Of a stretch of DNA of 64,000 nt, positions 13,357 to 24,043 are shown one piece after another. The notes below the pieces were generated by a model, which saw only the letters and a program-made list of their open reading frames with translations, was not told the origin of the DNA and searched no databases. Position 1 is the first letter of the stretch; the number at the start of each line of letters is the position of its first letter. Source of the DNA: Salticus scenicus (taxonomy: Eukaryota > Arthropoda > Arachnida > Araneae > Salticidae); contig OZ005653.1 in assembly GCA_963930645.1 (NCBI GenBank), positions 213,486,684 through 213,550,683 of the forward strand, written 5' to 3'. Position numbers and translations under genes: made by a program.

Positions 13357-14341
13357 AGTCTTATTATACCGGGACCTACAGATTAAAGTGAATTCTATTT
13401 TAAGATGATTTTCTTACATTTGATTTAAAAATACATTATATAATAATTAAAAAAAGAAAGAAAAAAAAGCTTTATCTCTCTTTTTTTACATTTTTTTAAC
13501 TATAATAGCAAGAAACAATTCAAACAAATAGAATAAAATTAATTAATAGACTATAGAACAGTCAATATTGAATGAATTTATTTCACATTTATATCTTCAT
13601 AATTTAATTACTTACAATTTTATTTTCTGGTTGTTGCTAATCAGTGTCCAGCTATCCTGGAAATCACCATGCAGTTTTTCTTTTCTTTTTTTCTTTCTTT
13701 TCTCGGGTACTTAGTTTAGCTATGTATTAACCAATAAATTTAACTCTAGAAAACGGAAAACGTTGCATTCTTGCTAACATACATGTTACTCATATCTGCA
13801 ATTAAGCATTTTATCTTTCAAAATATTCATTGAAATAAATTACCACCAACGAAATATCCATTGAAATAAATTACCACCGATAACAACAGGTCAGCTATTT
13901 GTTGATCTCTGTAATCATAGTTCCACGTCCTGTGAATGAAAAATCTAAACAATTCAGTATGACATTCAAATTTTAAGTTATGTTATTTGCACGAGACTAC
14001 ATAATATTTTCTTTATTTTTTTTAAAGACGTTTCCAATGAATTTTACCAGACAAAACAAATTTTTACATATACGGAAAATTTTAATGAAATTTTCTGCTT
14101 CACTCAGTAAAATATAGCTGTCCATTTGTATACAATAAAAGAGATTAAATATAACAAAATCTATATTTTTTATTTATTTCAATATATTTTATCTAATATA
14201 TCTTTATTGTCTTTGAAATATATTTTAGACGTATAAAATGCTCTGTTCTTTCAAATTCATTTAATATTAAAATAAAATTATGTATATATATATATATATA
14301 GCTAATTTATAATGTTTTATTTTTCTTTCAGTATATCAGAC
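13357..14341. other. AT-rich flank of the Penelope-like insertion
   Basis: No gene recognised. It contains a pyrimidine-rich tract (13676-13706), an 18-bp direct repeat of 'gaaataaattaccacc' type at about 13833-13877, and a (TA)n stretch at about 14281-14300. Confidence 0.5.
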
Positions 14342-14354
14342 ACCAGAAGATAAT
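14342..14354. repeat. Target-site duplication, left copy
   Basis: ACCAGAAGATAAT occurs here and again at 16214-16226, directly outside the Penelope-like element. A 13-bp duplication is consistent with target-primed insertion. Confidence 0.85.
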
Positions 14355-14393
14355 TTAATAAAGAAGCATCACAAAACTGGCGTTGTAAAAATT

Positions 14394-14560
14394 ATTACTT
14401 ACAAACTTTGAATAAACACCATAAAATGCAATAAACTCGCAACAATTGTTTCGGGTCGAAAAACACACGACCCTTCATCAGGCGAACAAAATAAGCACGA
14501 GTGCTGCAGTCAAAGCGGCAACGCACAAAATCGTTTAAAATGAAAAGAAAAAGTTTATAA
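14394..14560 (-). repeat. Inverted terminal copy (pLTR), downstream
   Basis: About 167 bp that is nearly identical in reverse complement to 16045-16213. The visible differences include one base in 'ttcgcctgatgaagg'-flanking sequence (TTATTTTG here against TTACTTTG in the partner). It contains a hammerhead-like core in the same orientation as the reverse transcriptase. Confidence 0.9.
14435..14487 (-). ncRNA. Hammerhead-ribozyme-like motif, sense to the RT
   Basis: Reverse-complement equivalent of the motif at 16119-16171: CTGATGA, a 6-bp stem II (GGGTCG/CGACCC), GAAAC, an AATT loop, GTT, and a short stem I (CGC/GCG plus flanking pairs). This copy lies downstream of the RT in the same orientation. 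One extra A between CTGATGA and stem II departs from the canonical core, so self-cleavage is not assured. Confidence 0.6.
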
Positions 14561-14682
14561 AGTAGAAAGTAAATATAGCTACTGGTGTGAGTAGAATTGT
14601 ACAAAACACAAGAAAATAAATAAATGAGTGAGATTAAACATATAACAGTCTAAGGATAACAAAAATTAAACTAAAATCTAAG

Positions 14683-16044
14683 TTACGTGAGTAATTTCCA
14701 AGCATCAGAGAAGAAAGGAGTGGAAGAAATATTATTAACAAGATTTTTCGAATTTTTAAATATGTAAAATGCTTCATGAATATCCAAATGGGAGGAATAG
14801 ACAGGAGATGAAATTATGTTAGTTTTGGAAAAATCAAAACGATGACCTTGAGACCAGCAGTGGGAAGCAATAGAAGATTTGTTAATCTCTTCATTACGAA
14901 CATTCCGACGGTGCTCATTTATTCTGTGTTTCAAACGCCTCCTAGTTTGACCAATATAACCTAAGTTGCAGGACGAACACGGAATTAAATAAATTCCAGA
15001 ACGGTTTTCGGTGGGAATGGGATCCTTAAGAGAAGATAATTTAATTTTACTGACGGGTTTGTAAATAACTTTGAAACCAAACGGTGAAAGAATTTTAGAG
15101 ATTTTAAAAGAGAGTGAAGAATAAAACGGCAAAACAACTGGGATGAGACTGTGATCGTTTAATTTGGGAGCAGAACGTTTAGGGTTCTTAAATTTATATA
15201 GAGCTTTATCGATGATAGATGGGTTATAGCCACGAGAGAGAGCAAGAGATTTTAAATAATTAATTTCTTTCGAAAGATTAGACGGGTCAGAACAAATGTG
15301 TAAGGCACGGTAAACATAAGTGTTAAAAGCAGACATTTTTTGTTGAGGGGCGTGGTTAGAGAGAGCATGCGGCGGCAAAGAGACTGAGAAAGGTTTTCTA
15401 AAAACAGTAGTTGAGAAACAATCCTTTTCTTTATTCACAAGAACGTCAAGGAAAGGCAAAGAGCAATCCTGTTCAACCTCAAAAGTGAATTGAATGCATG
15501 GGTCAATCGAATTGACCAAAGAAAGTACATTGGACAAATCGACGTCAGGGGAGACAAGAACGAAAGTGTCATCCACATACCTAAACCAGTGAGGAAATTT
15601 ATATACACCGAAGAGTTTTTCTTCAAAATAGTGCATATAAATGTCGCAAAGTAAAGGAGAGAGAGGACTACCCATGGTCATGCCATCATTTTGGGAATAA
15701 TAAGTACCTATAAAAATGAAGGCAGTTTGCCTGATACACAAATGAACTAAATTTACAAGCTCCTCAATTTCAATAGAAGAATAATGGAATTCACGTAGTC
15801 TTCTCTCTAAACAAACCAGAGCACCTTGAACCGGAACATTTGTAAAAAGTGACTTTACATCTAAAGAAATCATAGTATAGTTAGACGGAGAGATGCATTT
15901 AATTTTGTCCACAAAATCATACGAGTTTTTTACAGTATGAAGATTAGTAGAAGTTAGATGAGAAAGAGAGTTTGAAAGAAATCGAGCAAGATTATAAGAA
16001 GCCGTACCAATATTAGACACAATAGGTCGAAAGCAGAGAGTGGG
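14683..16044 (-). pseudogene. Penelope-like reverse transcriptase with GIY-YIG endonuclease, N-terminally truncated
   Basis: An uninterrupted frame of about 453 codons. It enters from the junction with the terminal copy and has no ATG at its start: the first residues read PTLCFRPIVSNIGT, a finger-region motif of Penelope RTs. RT motifs follow in order: SLDVKSLFTNVP (first catalytic Asp), GMTMGSPLSPLLCDIYM, and FRYVDDTFV (catalytic Asp pair). The C-terminus carries a GIY-YIG endonuclease, with GIYLIPCSSCNLGYIGQT followed by RRRLKHRINEH and a later HCWSQGH. Family proteins are usually around 800 residues or more, so the N-terminal third or more is missing. The frame ends with a normal stop. The insertion arrived already truncated and lacks its own start, so it is unlikely to be expressed as protein. 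Confidence 0.92.
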
Positions 16045-16213
16045 TTTATAAACTTTTTCTTTTCATTTTAAACGATTTTGTGCGTTGCCGCTTTGACTGC
16101 AGCACTCGTGCTTACTTTGTTCGCCTGATGAAGGGTCGTGTGTTTTTCGACCCGAAACAATTGTTGCGAGTTTATTGCATTTTATGGTGTTTATTCAAAG
16201 TTTGTAAGTAATA
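16045..16213 (+). repeat. Inverted terminal copy (pLTR), upstream of the RT
   Basis: The partner of 14394-14560 in opposite orientation. It joins the truncated coding sequence directly at about 16044/16045 and ends at the target duplication. Because it is inverted, its hammerhead-like motif runs on the plus strand, antisense to the reverse transcriptase. Confidence 0.9.
16119..16171 (+). ncRNA. Hammerhead-ribozyme-like motif, antisense to the RT
   Basis: CTGATGA at 16125-16131, then one A, stem II strands GGGTCG (16133-16138) and CGACCC (16148-16153), GAAAC (16154-16158), AATT, and GTT (16163-16165) as the expected cleavage triplet. Stem I pairs 16120-16124 with 16166-16170 (three Watson-Crick C/G pairs, T-A and T-G). 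The very short stem III is the minimal type I arrangement reported for Penelope-like elements. The extra A after CTGATGA is the main departure. Confidence 0.6.
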
Positions 16214-16226
16214 ACCAGAAGATAAT
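16214..16226. repeat. Target-site duplication, right copy
   Basis: ACCAGAAGATAAT, identical to 14342-14354. Confidence 0.85.
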
Positions 16227-17519
16227 GTTAAATAATTATTCAAAAATGACTCGAATTTGAACTTCAACTATTACATAAATTGCACTGAATTTTTTTTAGT
16301 AATGTATTATTTTCCTCTGTATATTTATCTCCAACAAATGATTTTATAATACTGTAGCTACTGAATAATATCTACTTCTATAAAATCTTCATTTTATTTA
16401 TTTACTTTTTTTTATCAGATTGTGTTTAGGATTAGTTCTATAGTAGACATAAAATAATAACTATACGATACGTTTGTTTTATTTTTAAAATACTAAATGT
16501 AAATATCACATACATTATTTTATTAGGTGGTTCAAAGTAAAATAAAAAGAAATAATAACATTTATATGTGTTTATTGTATTTTTTCTTATTAAATAAGAA
16601 TCATATTTTAGTATTTCTTCTTTAATTCTATTTAATAGTGATGTTCATAGTTATTCATGGATCTTTTTTCCCCAATTATAATTGATTGATCTTTTAAAAT
16701 TTCATAAATATTTTCCGGTTTTAATATATGTTTCTTAATTATAAAATGATTATAATCAGATTAAAAATAAGCAGGAGAAATAATAATAATAAACTAAACA
16801 TGTATTCAAGACATTTTTTGCATTTATTATTATTATTTATTTATTTATTTATTTATTGTTTATTTTTATTTATTTATTTTTTTTTTTCTAATCCATATGC
16901 ATGAGTATTTTCAGTTTCAAATTTCACAGCGTAATTTCAGTTGTCAAAGTATCTCAGTTTAATTAAATTGAAAATTCTACCTTTATTCACAAGAGAAGTT
17001 TCGTTTAATTAAAATCTTACCACAAATAACTAAAATAAATTAGTAATTTTAGGGGGGGAGGGTTGTTCAAATAAGCTTTATTTGTATTACATGTTTCATA
17101 TTATTTAATACACAGAGAAACCAATGGAGAATTCACAACAGATTTTAAGTAAAATTGCTTCGTATAATAGTTTATTACTTTAATGTATTTAAGTTCATAT
17201 ACAAAAGAAAACAAAAAATGAAAATTATATATATTTTTATCCCTGAACTTTTTTTTTTTTTTTTATAAAATCTGTAATTTTTTCAATTTTTATTCTGCAA
17301 TACTTAAAGCTTAAATACACAAATAAAAACCTTAAAAGACCTTCGTTGCTCAGATAAAACCTTTTTAAAAAAGCGTGTTTATGCACAGATTTATGTGCAT
17401 AATGTCAATGTCCAGATTTTTATTTTCTATTATTTTTATTTGTTTTTTTTTAAAAATACTTTAAAGGATTAGTTGTTATCAATTCTAATTTATTTTGAAA
17501 AAAAAAAAAAAAAATTATA

Positions 17520-17567
<48 letters not shown>

Positions 17568-17634
17568 ATTTTAAAGAAATTTGCAGTTGATTTAGTTTCC
17601 CCAATTCACTCTTAATATTTAAATTATTTGGATA
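16227..17634. other. AT-rich region without recognisable gene
   Basis: No gene seen. It contains ATTT/TTTA-type low complexity at about 16825-16890, a T-run near 17249-17264 and a (TAA)n microsatellite at about 17517-17564. Confidence 0.55.
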
Positions 17635-17636
17635 TA

Positions 17637-18958
17637 GGGGAAGCCGGGGTAATAAGAGACAGGGGTTATAAGAGACGCAGTCAAAAAACCCACCAAAAAG
17701 TATACTTAGACAGCATTAAAAATATGTAATATTAAGTATCATGTGTATTCTTTACTATAATACACTTATTGAAAAGTTTATAACATATTTTGAATTATTT
17801 TTATACGACGAAAAAATACCTTCACTTTGAACTTACCCTGAAAGTTCGTGACTTTTTCTAAATTTTTCTTTCTTTTTTTTTTTTTTTTGTAAGTTAGATG
17901 TTTGGGATTTATTAATGTGTAACCTTTTGACTAAGACTATGACTTTTGATGTACAATTTTTTAAAATCCTGAAAGCATTCTTTATTTACATGTTCTAGGC
18001 ATGTTTCTTATTACCCCATTTTTATTTTTTGTGGGGGTAATTAGAGACATGAGTCTCTTATTACCCCCACTGTTAATTCCTGTGCCCCCACCCCCAATTG
18101 TAGTTCCTGTTAATTCAGCCTGACTAGTTTACGAAGAGTTTACCTAGTGTTAGGCCCAGTCTAAGTTTACCAAGAGAACATTTTTTTTTTTTTTTTTCAC
18201 TTTAAATCAAAAAGCAGTTTCACTCATTAGGCTTGACCATATTTAGATGATATGATTATGTAAATTTATGTTTAGAATGTGTAAAAATTAGTATTTAGTC
18301 ATTAATACTTCATTACATATTAAATAAGTTCATTTATAATTACTAAAAAAATATTTTATAACATTTTGTTCGCTTGTATACACTTCAAAGATACGTCTTT
18401 TTTTCCTATTTTCGACTTCACTTTAGAAAATGGGTAAAATATTTTCTGCCCATTTTAGAAATTATATTGATGTTTTTGGTTAATCCCTAGGTTATTTTGA
18501 TTATGTAGAACTATCATTAAGTACAATATTATATTATTTAGGACCTAATATTAAAAGAAATGAATTTCACAAACACATTTATGACAGTTAATTTTCGAGC
18601 AAACATATTTTTTGAATGGATGTAAATAATAAAAATTTAAAACTATTGGCTGATTCAGAATTGTTTCCAGATATCTTTAATTACCTCACATGATTTTACA
18701 TTGCTATATATGGACAGTTACAAGCGTGGTCTCTTATTACCCCGCGTGGGGTTATTAGAGACAAGGATTTTATGAAAATTTAAAAAAAGAATTTAACAAA
18801 AAAATTAAGTTCAAAAATCACCTAAAACATCAAGAGGAGTCCATTTAATGAAATTAATACGAGACATTTATTTCAAGTTATTTAGATTATTGTATAGATT
18901 TTATCAATATTTTTTGTCTCTTATTACCCCTTTTGTCTCTTATTACCCCGGCCTCCCC
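17637..18958. mobile_element. Non-autonomous DNA transposon with GGGGTAATAAGAGAC repeats
   Basis: The left end reads GGGGAAGCCGGGGTAATAAG (17637) and the right end mirrors it as GGCCTCCCC (18958). Both are flanked by TA, as expected for Tc1/mariner/pogo insertions. GGGGTAATAAGAGAC or its complement recurs twice at each end and again in inverted pairs at about 18013-18067 and 18730-18764. The 1322-bp interior has no coding frame, so it must be moved in trans. The pogo-group assignment is an inference from the TA duplication and TIR style. Confidence 0.8.
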
Positions 18959-18960
18959 TA

Positions 18961-19578
18961 GCATAAATTCACATCAATTTGGATTAAAGAAAAAAAAAAT
19001 CATAAGAAGAAAACAAAAACACTTTTATTTATTCTTGTACACATAATTTAAAAATTATTATGGAAAAAATAAAGTAACATTTCTTATTATTATTTTAATA
19101 TTGTGTTTATTATGCTGCAATAGATAAAAGTAATTCACCTGCTTAATTTTCATGTAGTGGTGAAATTACGAGAATATCAGAATGAAATAAAAGCATTTCT
19201 ACTTTTATCGACGCTATAATATACAAGAATCAAAAATACCGTTTAAATGCATAATTATTATATATATATACATATATATATAAAGAAAAAATAATACTAA
19301 TTCTCACCAGAGTATAGTAATAACAATAAACAACGTATATTGTATAGACAAAAACATAGATATATATCAATGTTTTTCATAGATATATATCAATGTCTTA
19401 AAATTTACCAATTAATAGATAAAGATTAAAATTTATTATGATATCTATCATTTATATTTGCATTTAAATTCCATCTGCTGCTTATGCGCAATAAATTTAA
19501 ATGTATTTTGTTTAATAGAAACAGTTTTTTCATTTATTTTAAATTCTTGTTTATGCTTTATTGTAAACATAATTATCA
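18961..19578. other. AT-rich spacer
   Basis: No gene recognised. Contains TA-rich microsatellite at about 19258-19282 and a near-perfect local duplication of 'atagatatatatcaatg' at about 19357-19395. Confidence 0.5.
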
Positions 19579-20322
19579 TGAAAAACGGCAGTTTTTCGAG
19601 TGACGCAAGCGGAAGGACAAGCGGACGGTACGCTGCGAACTCATACATACGGCTAGTTTGACATCAAACAGATTTCTAAAAGCCGACACTTAATATCTCA
19701 GCAAATATACCATATTTTGTTCTGATCTTTTCAAAATAGTCTTTTATCTTCGGTCTTAATATATCCTGAAAATTTTACATTTCTACATGCTGTATGTTTT
19801 GAGATCTGAATCTCAATTTAAAGCCAAAAAGGGAAAATGTATGGTGTAAGTTTCTAATGGTCTAAAATCATAAAAAAATATCTCTAAAACCGCACGAACG
19901 ATTTTCATTTAATTAATATATGTTGTTAATGGGATCTTTCTTAATCTAGTAACGTTTTCGTTTTTTTCAGGAAAACTCTTGTTTTTTATAAAAGTTGATT
20001 TAAAAATAGAACTATATTACTCCGTCAAAATGCATGCTTTTATTCGGCGAAAATGTCGTGATTCGGTTCTTACTTGCAAGGCACGTTGTTTGTCTAACCA
20101 ACGTGAATGCAGTCAATAAAGTTTTGTTATGAAGAAAATATTTTTAATTTTAAAATTTCCCATTTCGTCAAAAAAGTATTTAGATAATATTTAAAATACA
20201 AGAAATATTTTTTAGTTATAGATATTCTTTTTCATCGTTATTCATACTAAATAAATAAAAAAATAAAAATAAAGCGAAAAATTTTAAAATAATCATGAAC
20301 ACGAATTTATATCATGGTCCAT
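19579..20322 (+). repeat. LTR-like repeat, copy 1 (uninterrupted)
   Basis: About 744 bp matching 21927-23552 once the Helitron is removed from the second copy. It starts TGAAAAACGGCAG and ends around GGTCCA. It precedes a gag-protease remnant, so it is the probable 5' LTR of a decayed Ty3/gypsy-type element. The two copies differ at many positions (rough impression above 10%), which implies an old insertion. The exact ends are uncertain because no clean target duplication was found. Confidence 0.65.
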
Positions 20323-20697
20323 GGTCTTTGGAGCGCATGCGTACTACATCCGGATGCGTAGATCTTTCGCGCTCGCTGTAGACACTACGCTAATGTCGCT
20401 AATTGTTTACACTATATCCCTCGGCTGTGTATGTTTATGTTGTTCAAATTATATTTCAGGAATCCTTTTTTTTTTTTTTTTTTTAAGGTCCAAATTTTAT
20501 CCTTAAGCAGTAAATTTGCCCTCAAATCTAGACAATTAAACGTGGGAGAACAGTTTGTCGACGAGGTAAAGAACTTTCAAAGCTAAAATTACGATTTTAT
20601 GAACATACTTTTTATATTTTATATTACAATTTTTCTATGTGACTTTAAACTTACGTTTATAAAGTAGACGTTCTATCATAAATATTTTAATACGGAT

Positions 20698-21908
20698 ATG
20701 GATGCAAATCAATATCAAGAATTTTTAAAAACTTTTTAAATGCAACAACAGCAGTTTTTTGATAAAATTCTTTCTAAACAAATTCCAAGTCATAATGAAT
20801 AAAACCAAAGTACTGGATTACAATCTGTAAATCCCGTTTTACTTCAACCTTTTGAAAATTTCGAACTGAAGATGGAATTGTACAACTATTATCGCCAACG
20901 CTTTGAAAATTTTCTTGAAATAAAAAATGTACTTTCAAATAAAGAAATTTGTTCTCAGATGTTACTAAACTCAATAGATGCTACTTATACAATATGTTAG
21001 CTTCTTTAGTATCTCCAAAAAGTCCAACAGAATTGAAATATGATAAACTTATACAAACCCTAGAAGTGCATCTCTGCTCTAAAAAGAATATTATTGTTGC
21101 TCAACTTATCAACATGAAAACTAAACAATTCCTGCATATATCGCCTCTCTTCGACGTTGTACTTGACTGTTAATTCGTATCCCTATGTGACTGTAAAGTA
21201 TCTCTTGCTGATATATTTTTACGCTCGCAGTTTGTACGTGGCATTAAAGATAATTCAATTCGAGAACACATTTTACAATCGGATATCACTGAATTTGATG
21301 ACATTGCAAAGAAAGCTTATAGCTTTTGAAGCCTCAAAAGTTGATAATAAAAAATTCTTAAAAAAAATTGGTACTAATTGTAGGTCATATGACATACATA
21401 GAATTTCAAGAGATTAAAATCTCAAACATCATTCAAATAATACAAGAAATTCCCCGCGTTCAGCTTCTCGATTTAGAACTGAAACAAACAAAAAGTCACA
21501 CTCTCGTATCGATTAGGAAAAACTTGGTATACAAAATCTTTGCCTCCGATGTGGTCGAAATAATCCTACTGCAAAAAATATCCATTCAGACCCCAATTCT
21601 CTCAAATGTAATGCATGTAAGAAAATGGGGCACGTAAAGAAGGTATGTATCCGATCTCTACTGGGAGAAAAGAAAAAAAAAATTCAAAAGTCGAATCTAT
21701 AAATTATGTTTCAGATGATGAATCATCCAGCCACTATGGTGTTTTTCAAACTGTAAATATTTATCAACAGAAGGAACACCATTCTAAAGATAATGAAAAA
21801 TATGTCGTTTTGGTGTCCATTGAAGGTCATGAACAGAAGTTTGAAGTAGATTCGGGTGCAGTGTTCACTTTTATTCCACAAGACAAATTTAAAAAACTAA
21901 ATTATTAA
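20698..21908 (+). pseudogene. Ty3/gypsy-type gag and protease remnant
   Basis: Starts at an ATG giving MDANQYQEFLKTF, followed after a stop by MQQQQQFF-like glutamine-rich sequence typical of arthropod gypsy gag starts. Then come capsid-like segments (FENFELKMELYNYYRQRFENF, SPKSPTELKYDKLIQTL). Next is a zinc-knuckle region with CLRCGRNNP and KCNACKKMGHVKKVC, the latter of CX2CX4HX4C form. Last is an aspartic protease start, VLVSIEGHEQKFEVDSGA followed by VFTFIP. Frames change several times and stops occur. Everything after the protease (RT, RNase H, integrase) is absent: the second LTR-like copy begins about 20 bp downstream. This is an internally deleted, dead element. Confidence 0.75.
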
Positions 21909-21926
21909 AGCTAAATTTCAATATCA

Positions 21927-22602
21927 TGAAAAACGACAGTTTTTTCAGTGACGCAAGCGTGAGGACAAACGGAACGCTCTGAACTCATATAGTTTGATAT
22001 CAAAAAGATTTGTAAAAGCCGACACTTAATATCTCAGAAAATATGCGATATTTTGTTCTGATCTTTTAAAAATAGTCTTTTATCTTTGGTCTTATTCTAT
22101 CCTGAAAATTTTACATTCAAACATACAGTATGTTTTGAGATCTAAAATCTGAATTTAACATGAAATGGGGAAAAACATCAATGTAAGTTTGTAATGGCCT
22201 AAAATCATAAAAGAATATCTATAAAACGGCATGAACGATTTTCTTGTAATTAATATATGTTGTTAATGGGATCTTTCTGAATCCAGTAACGTTTTATTTT
22301 ATTTTTTCGGGAAAACTCGTTTTTTATATAATTTATTTTAAAAATGGAACTATATTACTAAACCAGTTGCATGCTTTTCTTCAGCGAAAATGCCGTGATG
22401 CAGTTCTTACCTCTTACTTGAGTTTCTCACGATGGTTAATGCAGTCAATTTTTTTATTATTATTTTTTTTAATGAGGAAAATATTTTTAATTTTAAAATT
22501 TCCCATTTCGTCAAAAAAAGTATGTAGATAATATTTAAAATAAAAGAAGTATTTGTAATCATAGATATTCTATTTCATCGTTATCTATATAAATAAAGAG
22601 AA

Positions 22603-22636
<34 letters not shown>

Positions 22637-23552
22637 CTGTCTGCGCTCTGGTGCTCACACTACTGATCGCAGAGCTTCGAAATTTGGCAAATAGGTACCT
22701 GAGACCCTTCAGGTGTGCACCTCATCGAGATTTTTTCGAAATTGAATTTTTTAAATTAATGTTTTCTCCGATTTTAAATATTGGCTTTTTTGTTTCATTT
22801 TTCATAGATTTATTATTTTTCTTCAATCGTCTGCGTATCTTAGCAACTGCTATTACACAACTTATTTTTATTTAATACATTCATTTGAAGACGATTTTAA
22901 TATAATTAGTTTTAAATTTAAAAACGTATTTATAATAGTTATGTTTAATTTTTTATAGTACAACAACTTCTTATTTTCCATTTTTAATTAATTCCTTTAA
23001 AAGGAAAAAAAAATATTTATTATTTTTTTTTTATTTACAGTATTTATAGGGAAAAATGGTAGTATATGCATAGTAAAAAGGATTAAATTGATTAAAATTT
23101 ATTTGTTTATATATATATATATATATATATATTATCTACTTTGTATTTTATTTTATTACATTGGTCGAAAACAAATCGCAATATAGTGTAAATAGCACGG
23201 GCAATATATGATTCAAAACTAAAATATTTAATAGATGCTGAGATACAGTCATCATTAAAATCGTAGTTCTTAAATAGTGGCAGATCCCCCCGGGAAAAGA
23301 GCTGCAGTAGACAGCGGGTACCCGAAGCGAGGTTTGGAGCAATTTCAGTTACTTTTTTTTTTTTTTTTTTTTTTAGTTTTTGTCTATAATGTGGTGTAAA
23401 GAAATAAATATTAATTTAACTCTTTCGAAAATTCATTTAAATATAGTGACCAGCGAAGCGGGCGTAGCATCTAGTTCATAATAAATTAAATTTTGTTTTT
23501 AAAGCAAAAAAGTTTAAATCACTCATGCACACGAATTTATACCATGGTCCAT
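21927..23552 (+). repeat. LTR-like repeat, copy 2, split by a Helitron
   Basis: The pieces 21927-22583 and 23475-23552 together align with 19579-20322. It follows the protease remnant, so it is the probable 3' LTR. The interrupted site reads 'catcgtta' then 'ttcata', exactly continuous in copy 1 ('catcgttattcata'). Confidence 0.7.
22584..23474 (+). mobile_element. Non-autonomous Helitron
   Basis: Begins TCTATATAAATAAAGAG at 22584 and ends GCGTAGCATCTAG at 23474. These are a TC start and CTAG (CTRR) end, inserted between A and T with no target duplication, the hallmarks of Helitrons. Near the 3' end, CCAGCGAAGCGGG can fold weakly. A GT microsatellite lies near the 5' end (about 22608-22636), followed by 'gagcttcgaaatttggca'. 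No Rep/helicase coding is present. A T-run interrupts at about 23353-23374. Confidence 0.85.
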
Positions 23553-23576
23553 TATTTATACCATATTTATATACCT

Positions 23577-23906
23577 ATATTTAAAGTTCGTGCTTGGCAG
23601 AAAACTTTTTCGTGAGGGATATAGATTTTGACAGAGTTACAAAAATATACATTTTGACAGAGTTACAACAATCGATAATTACAATAATCAAAAATCCGCA
23701 TTTCTTAGAGAAAGTATTGAAATCGCGCACCATAGTCACGCCATCAACGACCACGAATCAGCAGAAATCGACAAAGTGTGACGTCACCTATATGAATATA
23801 AAGAAGATGAAGACTACAGTAGCCACTAACCACGAAGTGCAGTCGGCACCGTTGACGGAGGGGATCCCCTCCCGAAAAAGCTTTCTGCCAAGCACGAAGT
23901 TTAAAT
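23577..23906. mobile_element. Short element with ~36-bp inverted repeats and an internal ORF
   Basis: 'tttaaagttcgtgcttggca' at about 23580 is mirrored by 'tgccaagcacgaagtttaaa' ending near 23905, and pairing continues inward through the 'ctttttcg' block. Inside are a duplicated 'attttgacagagttaca', a TGACGTCA palindrome (23779-23786) and the perfect palindrome GGAGGGGATCCCCTCC (23857-23872). It is GC-richer than its surroundings. It may be a MITE, or alternatively a small LTR of an unknown family. Confidence 0.5.
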
Positions 23907-23908
23907 AA
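23594..23908 (+). CDS. Unidentified 104-codon reading frame
   Basis: An ORF filling the inverted-repeat element. The listed start is a non-ATG codon and the frame ends LPSTKFK-stop, where the stop overlaps an AATAAA signal. The protein has no signal peptide, membrane segment or motif I recognise; it is polar and Lys/Thr-rich. Because the inverted repeats code for both ends, the frame could be chance. I do not assign a function. Confidence 0.2.
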   Translation: MAENFFVRDIDFDRVTKIYILTELQQSIITIIKNPHFLEKVLKSRTIVTPSTTTNQQKSTKCDVTYMNIKKMKTTVATNHEVQSAPLTEGIPSRKSFLPSTKFK

Positions 23909-24043
23909 AGGTATTAATTTTTATTTTGAATTGATTTTCTAAATTTTTAGTATTTCATTTTGTGGTTAAAAATAGCAATTTGTGTGAAAATTCGCATGTT
24001 TTAACTCAACTGATCAATAACCTCTAAAAAGTAATTCAATTTC

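Larger units (their letters stand above)
14355..16213 (-). mobile_element. 5'-truncated Penelope-like element with inverted terminal copies
   Basis: The element lies between perfect 13-bp direct repeats. On the minus strand it consists of an upstream terminal copy (about 16045-16213), a truncated RT/GIY-YIG reading frame, an inverted terminal copy (about 14394-14560), and a 39-bp tail (14355-14393) present only at the 3' side. Inverted rather than direct terminal copies, 5' truncation and a short extra tail are all known for Penelope-like elements. The structure is intact at both edges, so the insertion is probably not very old. The reading frame between the copies has no stop. Confidence 0.9.

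Noticed and set aside
22603..22875. Plus-strand 90-codon frame starting MSVCVCVCV
   Set aside because: Starts in a GT microsatellite within the Helitron; the rest is non-coding Helitron sequence.
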